From assembly GCA_964488535.1 (NCBI GenBank), contig CAZAUT010000007.1, positions 1-46,821 on the forward strand: DNA of 46,821 bases, read 5' to 3'. A model generated the notes under the pieces. That model worked only from the letters and a program-made list of their open reading frames with translations, was not told where the DNA came from and ran no database searches. Shown one piece after another: positions 1 to 7,269 of this stretch. This DNA comes from GWB1-38-13 sp964488535 (GTDB taxonomy: Bacteria > Patescibacteriota > Microgenomatia > UBA8517). The position numbers and the translations under genes were made by a program. Numbering within the stretch: the first letter of the stretch is position 1; every line of letters begins with the position of its first letter.

Positions 1-381
1 CTTCCGAGGATGGCGCTTATTTTATGGACGGTATCGGTGGGTGTCTTATCAATTCTTTTTCTGGCCCCTGTTGTCAGATTTCCCGGATTGACTAATGTAT
101 CAATTTTTGCAGTTCTAATTCTTGCTCTTTTAACCGAGGACTTCATAAGAATACAACTCGGAAAAAGCGTAAAAACGGCCATAAGATTAACTTCTGAGAC
201 AATTATTTTATCGGTTATATCGTATCTTTTTATGACCTATAAACCGGTTCAGGAATATGCTTTGCTTCATCCCGAGGTATATCTTCTTTTGGTATTTGTG
301 GCAGATTTTATTCTTGGAAGATATACAGGTCTTCGCGTCATGGAATTGTGGAGATTTAGAAAACTCATAAAAAGCAAATGA
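1..381 (+). CDS. 7TM membrane protein of amidoligase cluster, 5' end outside window
   Basis: The reading frame is open from base 1 (codons Leu-Pro-Arg precede the first ATG at 10), so this is the C-terminal part of a longer gene. About four hydrophobic segments are visible (roughly residues 2-20, 30-45, 62-80 and 88-104 counted from the ATG), ending in a basic tail (RFRKLIKSK). The protein matches the style of the '7 transmembrane helices usually fused to an inactive transglutaminase' family. That assignment rests mainly on the next gene, a RimK-like ligase that is the usual partner of this family. The role is unknown; the family is thought to act with the ligase in peptide modification at the envelope. 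Inferred, not proven from sequence alone. Confidence 0.6.
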   Translation, partial: LPRMALILWTVSVGVLSILFLAPVVRFPGLTNVSIFAVLILALLTEDFIRIQLGKSVKTAIRLTSETIILSVISYLFMTYKPVQEYALLHPEVYLLLVFVADFILGRYTGLRVMELWRFRKLIKSK

Positions 382-449
382 TTTACACGGATTGTAAGCG
401 GAGACTCGCGGATAAATCTGTGTAAATCCGAAATATATCCGTGTAAATC
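380..449. repeat. Intergenic inverted repeat between 7TM and ligase genes
   Basis: Perfect 13-bp inverted arms GATTTACACGGAT (380-392) and ATCCGTGTAAATC (437-449), with a related TGTGTAAATCC copy between them at about 419-429. The left arm overlaps the stop codon of the upstream gene, and the right arm ends 8 nt before the ligase ATG. It can form a hairpin in the transcript of either strand. It is one of several degenerate word-repeat spacers in this window. Confidence 0.7.
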
Positions 450-457
450 GTGTTTAT

Positions 458-1849
458 ATGAAACTATCAAACATTCTCGGTCTTAATTCCCGTACACAGG
501 AATACTCCTATCGTTTTAATACCCGTGCTGGGAAGAAAATCGCTGATTCAAAAATCCAGACATGGCGAATACTTAAAAAAGCAGGCGTCCCGACGCCAAA
601 AATCCTCAAACGGTTCAGGAAGCCTTCGGATGTATTTGACTATAATTGGGAAACTCTTCCTGATGCCTTTGCCCTAAAACCCAGCCGGGGGCTTGGAGGA
701 GACGGAATAGTGGTTCTTAAAAAAAGAGCTGAAAAATCTCATATAAGTAGGAAAGGAAAAGAAATTTTAATTAAAGAAAAGGATGTCTGGATAAATACCC
801 AAAAAGAGAAGGTTACTGCGGATGACCTTAAAATTCACATTTTGGATATTTTAGAAGGAGCATACAGTATGGGAAGCGTTCCCGATGTAGCCTTTATTCA
901 GGAATACGTCGGAAGGCATAAAATATTCCGTAAGATTTGTTACCGCGGAACACCCGATATTCGCGTGATTGTTTTTAAGAAAGTTCCGGTGATGGCAATG
1001 CTAAGGCTCCCCACCCGTGAATCAAAAGGAAAGGCGAATCTTCATCAGGGAGCAGTTGGTGTGGGGATTGATATTGCAACCGGTATAACCACAAGGGCGA
1101 TATGGCACGAGGATTATATTCGCCGTAAACCCGGGTCAAATCGTAAACTTCATGGGGTAAAAATTCCTCATTGGAATGGTGTTTTACTAACTGCGGTTAA
1201 CGCTCAGATTGCATCGGGTTTGACATACGTTGGTGTTGATGTTGTTATGCACCCGGAAAAAGGTCCGATGATTATTGAGATGAATGCCCAACCGGGACTT
1301 CAGATCCAGCTTGCCAACAGAACGGGTTTGAGACGCCGTCTTGATAAAATTGAAGACCTGGAGGTTATTAATGCGGAACATGGTGTAAAAATTGCCCGCG
1401 CTCTGTTTACGGAGAAATTTGCAGGAAGAGTCAGGCAGGAAGATGGTGAGATCAAAACGATAAATGTCTGGGAGCTTGTAAAAATTGTTGATAGGAATAA
1501 AAGACGCCACTTTGTTCCGGTTAAGCTTGATACGGGAGCATGGAGGACATCGATAGATGTGAACTTTGCCGAAGACCTGGAATTAACTTACCCGGAAAAT
1601 ATTATTGCCCAAAAAAAGGTTAAGAATCAGATGGGTAAAGGTGTGCGTAAAATGATAAATGTGGTTTTTTATCTTTCGGGAAGGCGCATTAAAACTGTCG
1701 CCAGTTTGGCAAAACGTTCAGATATGCGGGTAAAAATGATTGTCGGAAGACGGGATTTGGCGGGATTCTTGGTAAAAAGCGATGAGAGTGAGGTAGAAAA
1801 ATACGATTGGTATAAAAATTTGTGGACCAGGAAAAATCAAAAACGATAA
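458..1849 (+). CDS. RimK-like ATP-grasp ligase fused to retropepsin-like protease domain
   Basis: A 463-residue two-domain protein. The N-terminal two thirds is an ATP-grasp ligase of the 'alpha-L-glutamate ligase-like' family: the nucleotide loop KPSRGLGGDG is at about residues 74-83, and the metal-binding EMNAQPG motif at about 274-280. The C-terminal part carries a KLDTGAWRTS motif near residue 357 and a late IVGRRDLAGFLV motif, the pattern of the retropepsin-like 'ATP-dependent zinc protease' family (Zn_protease), in which DTGA supplies the catalytic aspartate. In other bacteria these are separate neighbouring genes beside a transglutaminase/7TM protein; here they are fused. Comparative-genomics work on amidoligases predicts peptide-bond formation on a protein or small molecule. 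The substrate is unknown. Start is the ATG at 458. Confidence 0.85.
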   Translation: MKLSNILGLNSRTQEYSYRFNTRAGKKIADSKIQTWRILKKAGVPTPKILKRFRKPSDVFDYNWETLPDAFALKPSRGLGGDGIVVLKKRAEKSHISRKGKEILIKEKDVWINTQKEKVTADDLKIHILDILEGAYSMGSVPDVAFIQEYVGRHKIFRKICYRGTPDIRVIVFKKVPVMAMLRLPTRESKGKANLHQGAVGVGIDIATGITTRAIWHEDYIRRKPGSNRKLHGVKIPHWNGVLLTAVNAQIASGLTYVGVDVVMHPEKGPMIIEMNAQPGLQIQLANRTGLRRRLDKIEDLEVINAEHGVKIARALFTEKFAGRVRQEDGEIKTINVWELVKIVDRNKRRHFVPVKLDTGAWRTSIDVNFAEDLELTYPENIIAQKKVKNQMGKGVRKMINVVFYLSGRRIKTVASLAKRSDMRVKMIVGRRDLAGFLVKSDESEVEKYDWYKNLWTRKNQKR

Positions 1850-1911
1850 ATTATAAGGATTATTAAATATCATTAGTTCCAGTACGAAATATATATCGGC
1901 AAGATGTGTTT

Positions 1912-1932
1912 CTTGCTCGTTTGCCGAGCAAG
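1912..1932 (+). other. Hairpin in leader of ATP-grasp/GNAT gene
   Basis: Perfect 8-bp stem CTTGCTCG (1912-1919) / CGAGCAAG (1925-1932) with a 5-nt loop, ending 18 nt before the chosen ATG at 1951. No U-run follows, so it is not an intrinsic terminator. It could affect translation or mRNA stability. Confidence 0.5.
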
Positions 1933-1950
1933 AGATGTTCAATAAATATC

Positions 1951-4236
1951 ATGGATAAGAAACGGATAATCAAAATTACTAAAAATCTTCCGCACATCAT
2001 CGGGGTTGCCCCAAATGCTTTTTCGCGTGTTGTCCCGTCGGAATACTTTCCCAACTATTCAATAGTTTGTTTTAAATACCGCAAAGAGACGGATATTATA
2101 TCGAAAGATATTGAAGTTTTTTGTGCAGAGAAGGCTGACCCGGAAGCATTTGTTTATCAGATGAATGCGGGCGAGATTCTCAAACTTGAATCCGTGAAGT
2201 CTTTTATAAACTCCAAAAATAATCCCCATCTTTTAATTTACAAACCGACCAAGGGTGCCGAAACGGCAGCCCACAGAATGGGATGGAAACTTATTGGAAA
2301 TTCGGCGACGGTGAAATATGAAATAGAGAATAAACTGTCGTTCAGAAATTTGCTTGATATAGCGGGGATTGAATCGATAAAAGGGGAAACCGTACCTTTC
2401 GCGCAGCTTACCGAAGAGGTCTATAAACGGGTTTACGAAAAGTACGGCGGAAAACTTGTTTTCCAGATTTGTGAAATGACAACCGGCGGAGGAACGGGAA
2501 CGGCCTTCATAAATAATATTGATGATTATCGCGCATTCATGGATAAATTTACACTAAAGAAGCAGAAATTGTCTGCAATCGAAAATGTAAATATAACGAA
2601 ATTTATTGAAGGAGTTCCGACGAGTATCGCAGCCTGCACTACCAAAAGCGGGGTTCTTACGGGGAGAATTCAAACGCAGATTTTAGATATTTCCGAAACG
2701 CGCGACACATCCGAAGGGTCCGGGTTGTTTTGCGGACACGATTTTGCTTTTGGAAATTACGACGACAATTTAAATTCTCAGGCAAAAGAATTTGCAATAA
2801 AGTTTGGAGAATATATATATAATAATTTGGGTTACAAAGGTATTTTTGGACTTGATCTTATCACCAATGTTAAGGAAGGGAATGTATATCCGGTAGAATG
2901 CAATCCCCGCTACACCGACGCATTTCCCGTACTATCCGAAATTCATAACAGCAATGGAGCCGTACCGATGGACGTTTTTCATATTTTTGAACATATGGGG
3001 GTGGATTATGAAATTAATGTAGATGAAATTTCAAAACAATATTCTCAAAAAACACCCGCTTCACAGATAATCCTGGAAACCAAATCAAACGATTGGAAGA
3101 AAGTAACTGGAGACATAAAAGCAGGGATTTATAAACTTAAAGCACAAGAACAATTAAGCAATAGTATTTCCTACTCCCGTCCCGGCTATCGTTTCGAACA
3201 CCTGCAATCCGAAAACGAGTTTTTAATAACTGAAGGCGTACCCTTTAAAGACACGGTCTTTAAAGGGGGGTCAAGAATACTTCGTCTGATGTTTCCCAAA
3301 AGCATTCTGAAAAGCTCGCATGAGTTGACGGATAATGCAAAAGACATCATCAAAAATGTATACAAACTACTTTCCCTGAAAACGTCTTCTGCCAAAGTTG
3401 CCGTTAAAGATTTTTTTGGCTTAAAGATTTGTGATATTGAAAATAAAGATGATTATATACGCGCGCAAAAATTGTCGCCCGACATGGTCAATTTAATTAC
3501 TGAAGACAAAGATTTTGGTCTTCTTCGTCCGCAGAAGATCGGGTGGGGGATGGATATTTCTAAAAGGGACCCTTTGACATTTATAAAAAGCAAAAAAATG
3601 CGAAAACACCTAAAAAACTGGCTTTTGAATATGGATATATACGGCCTTTCTTATGAGATAATAGAAACATTAACGGTCAAGGAATATACTCAATGGTTTG
3701 ATAAATATTACGAACTTTTGTCCTCCAAAGAAAAGGCGAATATAAAAATTAACCCTCAATGGTTGGTGTACAAAAAAAAGATGGGTAAAAAGGCGGGTGG
3801 TGTGTTTTTGTATAAAGACAAAAAGTTTATAGGCGGAAACATTTTTATCTGCGATGACAAATCTTTCACCGTCGGTTACGGCATTGTAGAAAGACTGAAA
3901 TCTCCGAACTGGAGTTTGGGAGCTCTGGCCGATTTTCTGTCTTTGAAAACTGCGCAGGAAATGGGATATAAGAGAATCGGTTTCGGACAGGATAACAATC
4001 TATACGGCCATCATCTGTCGGTAGGGCTTTTGCAATATAAATTAAATTTTGGACTTGAACCATGGTATAAAGACACCGGAATAATTTATTCAACCAAATT
4101 TCCGGATATTGATAAATTAGATCTTCCCCTCATTTTTTTAGGGATTAAAAACAAAGAAAATGTCTTTTATATTTTGCAAAAAAAAGGTAATGAAGAAATA
4201 AAGCTAAACACCAATATTCAAATCATTAACATTTAA
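1951..4236 (+). CDS. ATP-grasp ligase fused to GNAT/FemAB-like acyltransferase domain
   Basis: 761 residues from the ATG at 1951; an upstream in-frame ATG at 1906 exists but lies in the leader hairpin region. The N-terminal half is ATP-grasp: a glycine-rich loop MTTGGGTGTAF at about residues 178-188 and a metal-binding ECNPRYTD near 315. The C-terminal ~200 residues (GGVFLYKDKKFIGGN, then a GYGIVERLKSPNWSLGAL stretch, then MGYKRIGFGQ) look like a GNAT/FemAB-type fold. ATP-grasp plus acetyltransferase-like pairings occur in predicted amidoligase systems, and the upstream RimK-like/7TM genes support that setting. Residues 431-439 are encoded by a 27-bp palindromic repeat (3241-3267) sitting between the two domains. 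The substrate is unknown; a role in building a modified peptide or cell-envelope conjugate is inference. Confidence 0.7.
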   Translation: MDKKRIIKITKNLPHIIGVAPNAFSRVVPSEYFPNYSIVCFKYRKETDIISKDIEVFCAEKADPEAFVYQMNAGEILKLESVKSFINSKNNPHLLIYKPTKGAETAAHRMGWKLIGNSATVKYEIENKLSFRNLLDIAGIESIKGETVPFAQLTEEVYKRVYEKYGGKLVFQICEMTTGGGTGTAFINNIDDYRAFMDKFTLKKQKLSAIENVNITKFIEGVPTSIAACTTKSGVLTGRIQTQILDISETRDTSEGSGLFCGHDFAFGNYDDNLNSQAKEFAIKFGEYIYNNLGYKGIFGLDLITNVKEGNVYPVECNPRYTDAFPVLSEIHNSNGAVPMDVFHIFEHMGVDYEINVDEISKQYSQKTPASQIILETKSNDWKKVTGDIKAGIYKLKAQEQLSNSISYSRPGYRFEHLQSENEFLITEGVPFKDTVFKGGSRILRLMFPKSILKSSHELTDNAKDIIKNVYKLLSLKTSSAKVAVKDFFGLKICDIENKDDYIRAQKLSPDMVNLITEDKDFGLLRPQKIGWGMDISKRDPLTFIKSKKMRKHLKNWLLNMDIYGLSYEIIETLTVKEYTQWFDKYYELLSSKEKANIKINPQWLVYKKKMGKKAGGVFLYKDKKFIGGNIFICDDKSFTVGYGIVERLKSPNWSLGALADFLSLKTAQEMGYKRIGFGQDNNLYGHHLSVGLLQYKLNFGLEPWYKDTGIIYSTKFPDIDKLDLPLIFLGIKNKENVFYILQKKGNEEIKLNTNIQIINI
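3241..3267 (+). repeat. REP-like palindrome copy 1, in frame inside ATP-grasp gene
   Basis: Arms CCCTTTAAAGAC and GTCTTTAAAGGG (12 bp) around a 3-nt ACG loop. It is 27 bp long and reads as Pro-Phe-Lys-Asp-Thr-Val-Phe-Lys-Gly in the host frame. It is the most perfect of the five copies, together with the copy in fmt. Confidence 0.9.
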
Positions 4237-4529
4237 TTGATATCTAAAATTGGTCTGGTTTGGTTTACACTTCACTATTTTAAAGTTATAGAGTAAAAAA
4301 GGATGTGGATGTTTTGCTGTTAACACAAGATTAGCGCTTAATGTTAACCACCCTCGTCATTCTGGGGATCGAAGCCAAGTTTGACTTGACACAAGCGACT
4401 TAGGAATCAAACGAGGATGATAACAGATTTTAGACTCTCCAAAAGCAGGGATAGGTGCAATAACAGTCTGTCAACGATAGCGAGAAGTTACACCCCTTTT
4501 ACTTGTATAAAATTGATTCTTCTTATTCA
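4237..4529. other. Intergenic region, no gene seen
   Basis: No convincing coding sequence on either strand. It holds an interrupted inverted repeat GTTAACA...TGTTAAC (about 4319-4346) and a possible -10 (TATAAA, 4506-4511) upstream of the TrpR-like gene. Fragments such as 'gaagccaagtttgactt' recur near 29395, so part of it is dispersed repeat. Confidence 0.4.
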
Positions 4530-4553
4530 CTACACTACTACAGAGTAGTAGAG
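4530..4553. promoter_or_regulatory. Candidate operator of TrpR-like regulator (copy 1)
   Basis: A palindrome-rich 24-bp site (core TACTAC-AGA-GTAGTA) ending 7 bp before the ATG of the TrpR-like gene. It matches the reverse complement of the exact 24-mer at 5125-5148 and 37698-37721 at 22 of 24 positions. Its place at the regulator's own start suggests autoregulation; binding is inferred. Confidence 0.55.
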
Positions 4554-4560
4554 TTAAAAT

Positions 4561-5088
4561 ATGGGGAGGACTTTTTATACAAACAGGAAAAAGATAGATA
4601 AGTTGACAAATGAAGAGAAGCTGGATTTAATGTTGGACTTGATATACGCTTTCGGAATAGTTAAAAGGTCGGATGAAACTGCCGTTTTCATGCAGGACTT
4701 ATTGACAGCTAATGAGGTCAGGAATCTTTCTGTCAGATTGCGAATCGCCAAATTGCTTTTAGCCGGTCTTACCTATCAAGAAATTATTGATACTGTACAC
4801 ACCAGCAACACAACGATACATAAGGTTAGTGTTTGGCTTGAACAGGGTGGGGAAGGATTTAAAAACGTAATAGCCAAACTCCCGTTGAAATGGAAAAAAC
4901 CCAAAAATTTACCCCGTGGCCCGATTGAATTTCATTTACCGGAACTTCTTCTTGCTATTGCTCAATATAAGCTTTCCGAAAGGAGAATGGGGGCAGTAAA
5001 AAAACTTGCGACAAAGATGAACGAAAAAGAAGGGATAGATAGAACATTAAAAGAAGCAAATAAGTTTTTGTACATGGGAAAGAAATAG
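4561..5088 (+). CDS. TrpR/YerC-like DNA-binding regulator
   Basis: 175 residues. The N-terminal ~100 residues match the Trp repressor-like YerC/YecD family: a helical region ending in a helix-turn-helix at about residues 66-94 (LLLAGLTYQEIIDTVHTS, then NTTIHKVSVWL). The remaining C-terminal ~75 residues are basic and helical (a long extension compared with YerC, about 100 aa). It is flanked on both sides by TACACTAC/GTAGTGTA palindromes, and the same 24-mer sits in front of the capA-like gene at 37759. This makes it a probable local repressor that controls itself and capA. The ligand is unknown; the family is named for similarity to TrpR, but no trp genes are visible here. Confidence 0.75.
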   Translation: MGRTFYTNRKKIDKLTNEEKLDLMLDLIYAFGIVKRSDETAVFMQDLLTANEVRNLSVRLRIAKLLLAGLTYQEIIDTVHTSNTTIHKVSVWLEQGGEGFKNVIAKLPLKWKKPKNLPRGPIEFHLPELLLAIAQYKLSERRMGAVKKLATKMNEKEGIDRTLKEANKFLYMGKK

Positions 5089-5124
5089 AATACCTTCAAT
5101 CTTTATTATTTAAAATACACTACA

Positions 5125-5148
5125 CTACACTACTCTGTAGTAGTGTAG
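5125..5148. promoter_or_regulatory. Candidate operator/hairpin copy 2, downstream of TrpR-like gene
   Basis: Arms CTACACTAC (5125-5133) and GTAGTGTAG (5140-5148) around TCTGTA, preceded by an extra TACACTACA repeat. It is identical over 24 bp to 37698-37721. It lies 36 bp after the regulator stop codon, so it could also act as a 3' hairpin, but no U-run follows. Confidence 0.55.
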
Positions 5149-5192
5149 TAGTAATAAGCGAGAAACAAATTTAATAATTAAAATAATTTACA

Positions 5193-5319
5193 ATGAAAAC
5201 TCCCCGAGCACAGAGGCTCGGGGTATCCACAAGGATCGCCTTCGGCGAGAGTTTACATTGCTTAGTTCATTCATCCCCCGACGACAGAGCATCGGGGTAT
5301 TCTGAACTGCACAATAAAG
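5193..5319. repeat. Dispersed structured repeat, copy A (~127 bp)
   Basis: Shares most of its length with 15830-16001, starting ATGAAAACTC and ending at CTGCACAATAAA. It contains hairpins such as CCCCGAGC-6 nt-GCTCGGGG and TCGCC-TTC-GGCGA, and ends with the ATCGGGGTATTCTGAACTG module. No coding potential; MITE-like. Confidence 0.75.
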
Positions 5320-5357
5320 ACAGAGGTGAATATCTAAAAAAATATTGATGTGTGTAA

Positions 5358-5418
5358 ATAAAAATACCACGGCTAAGAGAAGTTTGGAAACATCACTTAA
5401 AAACACGTGGCATTTTTA
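5358..5418 (-). terminator. Possible terminator after rplL
   Basis: Minus-strand 12-bp stem AAAAATGCCACG / CGTGGTATTTTT (one G-U pair) with a ~36-nt loop. It begins at the rplL stop codon and ends with ATTTTTATTT. The large loop makes it an imperfect intrinsic terminator. Confidence 0.4.
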
Positions 5419-5419
5419 A

Positions 5420-5857
5420 TTACTTTAATTCTACTTGAGCTCCCGCCGCCTTTAATTTTTCGGCAGCTGCCTTAACATCTTCGGGCTTTCCGCCTTTGAT
5501 AATTTCGGCAGGAAGTGCTTCTGTCATGTCTTTTGCTTCCTTAAGACCCCAGTTTTGATTAATTTCACGAAGTGCCTTGATAACCGCAATCTTGTTCTCA
5601 CCGGACGCGGTCATAACAAGATTTTGTGCTCCTCCGCCTGCATCTGCTGCTGCATCTGCTGCCGGAGCTGCTCCTGCAACCGGAGCGGATGCTGCCATAG
5701 GCATCGCCGAAACACCAAGCTTATCCTGCAAAGCGTTAACCAATTCGGAGAGCTCCAAAACGGTTAATTTTGAAATTTCCTCAACCAATTTTTCAACACC
5801 TTTAGATAAAGATTTTTCTTCCTTTTTTGTTTCTTCCTGTTTTACATCGTCTGTCAT
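5420..5857 (-). CDS. rplL: Large ribosomal subunit protein bL12 (L7/L12)
   Basis: 145 residues from the ATG at 5857 (MTDDVKQEE). A strong AGGAGG Shine-Dalgarno lies 11 nt upstream; the GTG four codons earlier would overlap it, so it is rejected as start. The protein has the helical N-terminal dimerisation region (ELSELVNALQDKLGV), an Ala/Gly-rich hinge (AAPAADAAADAGGG) and the conserved C-terminal domain (GLKEAKDMTEALPAEIIKGG, then AAEKLKAAGAQVELK), which recruits translation GTPases. It is slightly longer than the usual ~120-130 aa because of a charged N-terminal extension. It follows rplJ on the same strand, separated by an AGAGT-word repeat, the usual rplJ-rplL order. Confidence 0.97.
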   Translation of the reverse strand: MTDDVKQEETKKEEKSLSKGVEKLVEEISKLTVLELSELVNALQDKLGVSAMPMAASAPVAGAAPAADAAADAGGGAQNLVMTASGENKIAVIKALREINQNWGLKEAKDMTEALPAEIIKGGKPEDVKAAAEKLKAAGAQVELK

Positions 5858-5880
5858 ATTTATCACCACCTCCTAAATGA

Positions 5881-5944
5881 GAGTAGAAGAGCGGGAGAGT
5901 GGAAGAGTAGAAGTAAATTCTTACACTCTTTTACTCTTGTACTC
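5881..5944. repeat. AGAGTAGA-word inverted repeat between rplJ and rplL
   Basis: Left arm made of GAGAGTAGAAGAGC...GAAGAGTAGAAG words, right arm CTTACACTCTTTTACTCTTG. It forms an imperfect hairpin. The repeat reaches into the 3' end of rplJ (stop at 5921). The same word family recurs at 10251, 11853, 40394, 44373 and 45093. Confidence 0.7.
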
Positions 5945-6445
5945 TGAAATGATATAAAGTAATTTCTGTAAATTTCCCTGCAGTGTTCCGACAATCCCGT
6001 ACATTGGTGCTTGGATTGCACCCAGAACCTGTGCCTGCAATACGGATTTTGAAGGTAAGGACGCAAGTTTAATAAGGGTTTCTTTGTTTTGAAAAGTGCC
6101 GTCAATTACGCCAACTTTCAATTGAGGAATTTCTGACTCCTTGGCAAATTTGGCAACTGCCTGAAGAATGGCAAGAGGATCGTCTTTCGCGATAATTAAT
6201 GCAGTTGGGCCTTGCAAAACAGTATCGGAAGCAATTTCTTGTGGCGCTTTTGCTTTTTGAGCGGACAGTTTAAATAATGTATTTTTTACAATTACCATTT
6301 TTCCACCAATTGGACGGAGCTGTTTTTTCAGTTCCCGCTGCATTTTTACTGTTAAACCGTTAAAATCCACCAAAACATATCCGCTGGCGGATTTTAATTC
6401 CTCGGTCAAATTATCAACGAATAGTGGTTTTTGTGACTTTATCAT
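5921..6445 (-). CDS. rplJ: Large ribosomal subunit protein uL10
   Basis: 174 residues, usual size for L10. The N-terminal domain is typical (LTEELKSASGYVLVDFNGLT, then GGKMVIVKNTLFKLS), followed by LQGPTALI and the C-terminal helix that anchors L12 dimers (QAPMYGIVGTLQGNLQKLLY). L10 binds 23S rRNA at the stalk base. The last residues (SEYKSKRV) come from the AGAGT-word repeat, so the C-terminus has been altered by it. No Shine-Dalgarno is visible before the ATG at 6445. The upstream region holds an L10-leader-like motif and a strong terminator hairpin, pointing to autoregulation by attenuation. Confidence 0.96.
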   Translation of the reverse strand: MIKSQKPLFVDNLTEELKSASGYVLVDFNGLTVKMQRELKKQLRPIGGKMVIVKNTLFKLSAQKAKAPQEIASDTVLQGPTALIIAKDDPLAILQAVAKFAKESEIPQLKVGVIDGTFQNKETLIKLASLPSKSVLQAQVLGAIQAPMYGIVGTLQGNLQKLLYIISEYKSKRV

Positions 6446-6600
6446 AAATTAGAGTTGGTTTTTTTAAATGTCTAATGAAAAACAAAAAAAACACGCCCAA
6501 GGCGTGTTACTTAATTAACTAAATTACTTACTAACTTAATTAACCTTTTTCACTTCCTCGGCACAACTTATATGACTGGGTTTTTGTCATCCTGAACTTG
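6446..6600 (-). promoter_or_regulatory. Putative ribosomal protein L10 leader
   Basis: The untranslated region before rplJ carries GTGCCGAGGAAGTG on the minus strand (forward 6551-6564), resembling the conserved GCCGAGG segment of bacterial L10 leaders. It is followed by an intrinsic terminator (6480-6507) 35 nt before the start codon. L10 leaders normally let free L10-L12 complex shut off its own operon. The assignment rests on this motif, the terminator and the position; a covariance-model search was not possible. Confidence 0.5.
6480..6507 (-). terminator. Intrinsic terminator/attenuator upstream of rplJ
   Basis: Minus-strand stem ACACGCC-TTG-GGCGTGT (6507-6491) followed by T8 then GTTTTT. 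It is a strong rho-independent terminator. It either ends the transcript of the orphan at 6698-7153 or works as the attenuator of the rplJ leader. Confidence 0.75.
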
Positions 6601-6697
6601 TTTCAGAATTTTCTCCCTTGTCAATGTATGCTTTCTTAGGACAACAATGGTTATTTTATACAAAACTGGTTTTTATTACAAGTACCTGTTTATAGAA

Positions 6698-7153
6698 TTA
6701 TGGGTGGGGAAGTTGTTTTCGTGTTTCAACGTCTGATAAATTAGGGCTTGGAACATTTGTTCTGGCGGCTGCAGCATCAACCCTCACGTGCTTGCGTCCT
6801 GCTTTTTCTTGTGCAAGTCTTTCATTTTTGACATCATGAATCTCTACAGTATCAATGGTATTTGTGGGAAGTGTTTTTTGTTGTGCTTTTAAGGTGAATA
6901 TAGATTTACCAGTGCCTTCATTAGATAAAGCTTCAAAATTGAAAGGAGTCTCGGATGGAGGGCCGTTAAATAAAGTATCTCCGATTGCATGTGCTGTTGC
7001 CTCTTCACCCAACCTACCATTTTCTCTTTGTAACCATTCGGATGTAACAGGTGCATTTTTCTCTTCAGGGGCAGCATCTGTCGGTTTTTGAACTTGTATT
7101 GGTTTTTTAGCTTTGAATAATTTTCCAATAAAACCAAACGTTGTTTCAGACAT
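6698..7153 (-). CDS. Hypothetical protein, Ala/Pro-rich, lies inside ribosomal protein cluster
   Basis: 151 residues, not recognised. It begins MSETTFGFIGKLFKAKKP and is otherwise hydrophilic and probably disordered (PTDAAPEEKNAPVTSEW, DAAAARTNVPSPN), with no membrane segment and no cysteines. A minus-strand -10-like TAGAAT ends 9 nt before the ATG, with no Shine-Dalgarno, fitting a leaderless mRNA. It lies between rplA and rplJ, where most bacteria have no gene, and is followed by a terminator. Real coding is likely from the promoter and clean frame, but function is unknown. Confidence 0.6.
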   Translation of the reverse strand: MSETTFGFIGKLFKAKKPIQVQKPTDAAPEEKNAPVTSEWLQRENGRLGEEATAHAIGDTLFNGPPSETPFNFEALSNEGTGKSIFTLKAQQKTLPTNTIDTVEIHDVKNERLAQEKAGRKHVRVDAAAARTNVPSPNLSDVETRKQLPHP

Positions 7154-7233
7154 GTTAAATTAATTCTAATAAAAAATATTTTATAAGTAAATCGGTAATT
7201 AAACTTGGGAGGCTATATCAATAATTTGTAAAA

Positions 7234-7263
7234 TTGACAGAATCGGTTTGATGATGTTAATCT
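7234..7263 (+). promoter_or_regulatory. Promoter of the 7270 membrane protein
   Basis: TTGACA (7234-7239), 18-bp spacer, extended -10 TGTTAATCT (hexamer TAATCT 7258-7263). The expected start site falls at or next to the GTG at 7270, so the mRNA is probably leaderless. Confidence 0.75.
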
Positions 7264-7269
7264 TAAATC

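Noticed and set aside
5577..5876. Ala/Ser-rich plus-strand frame over rplL
   Set aside because: Antisense of the L7/L12 hinge; low complexity and no promoter or ribosome binding site.
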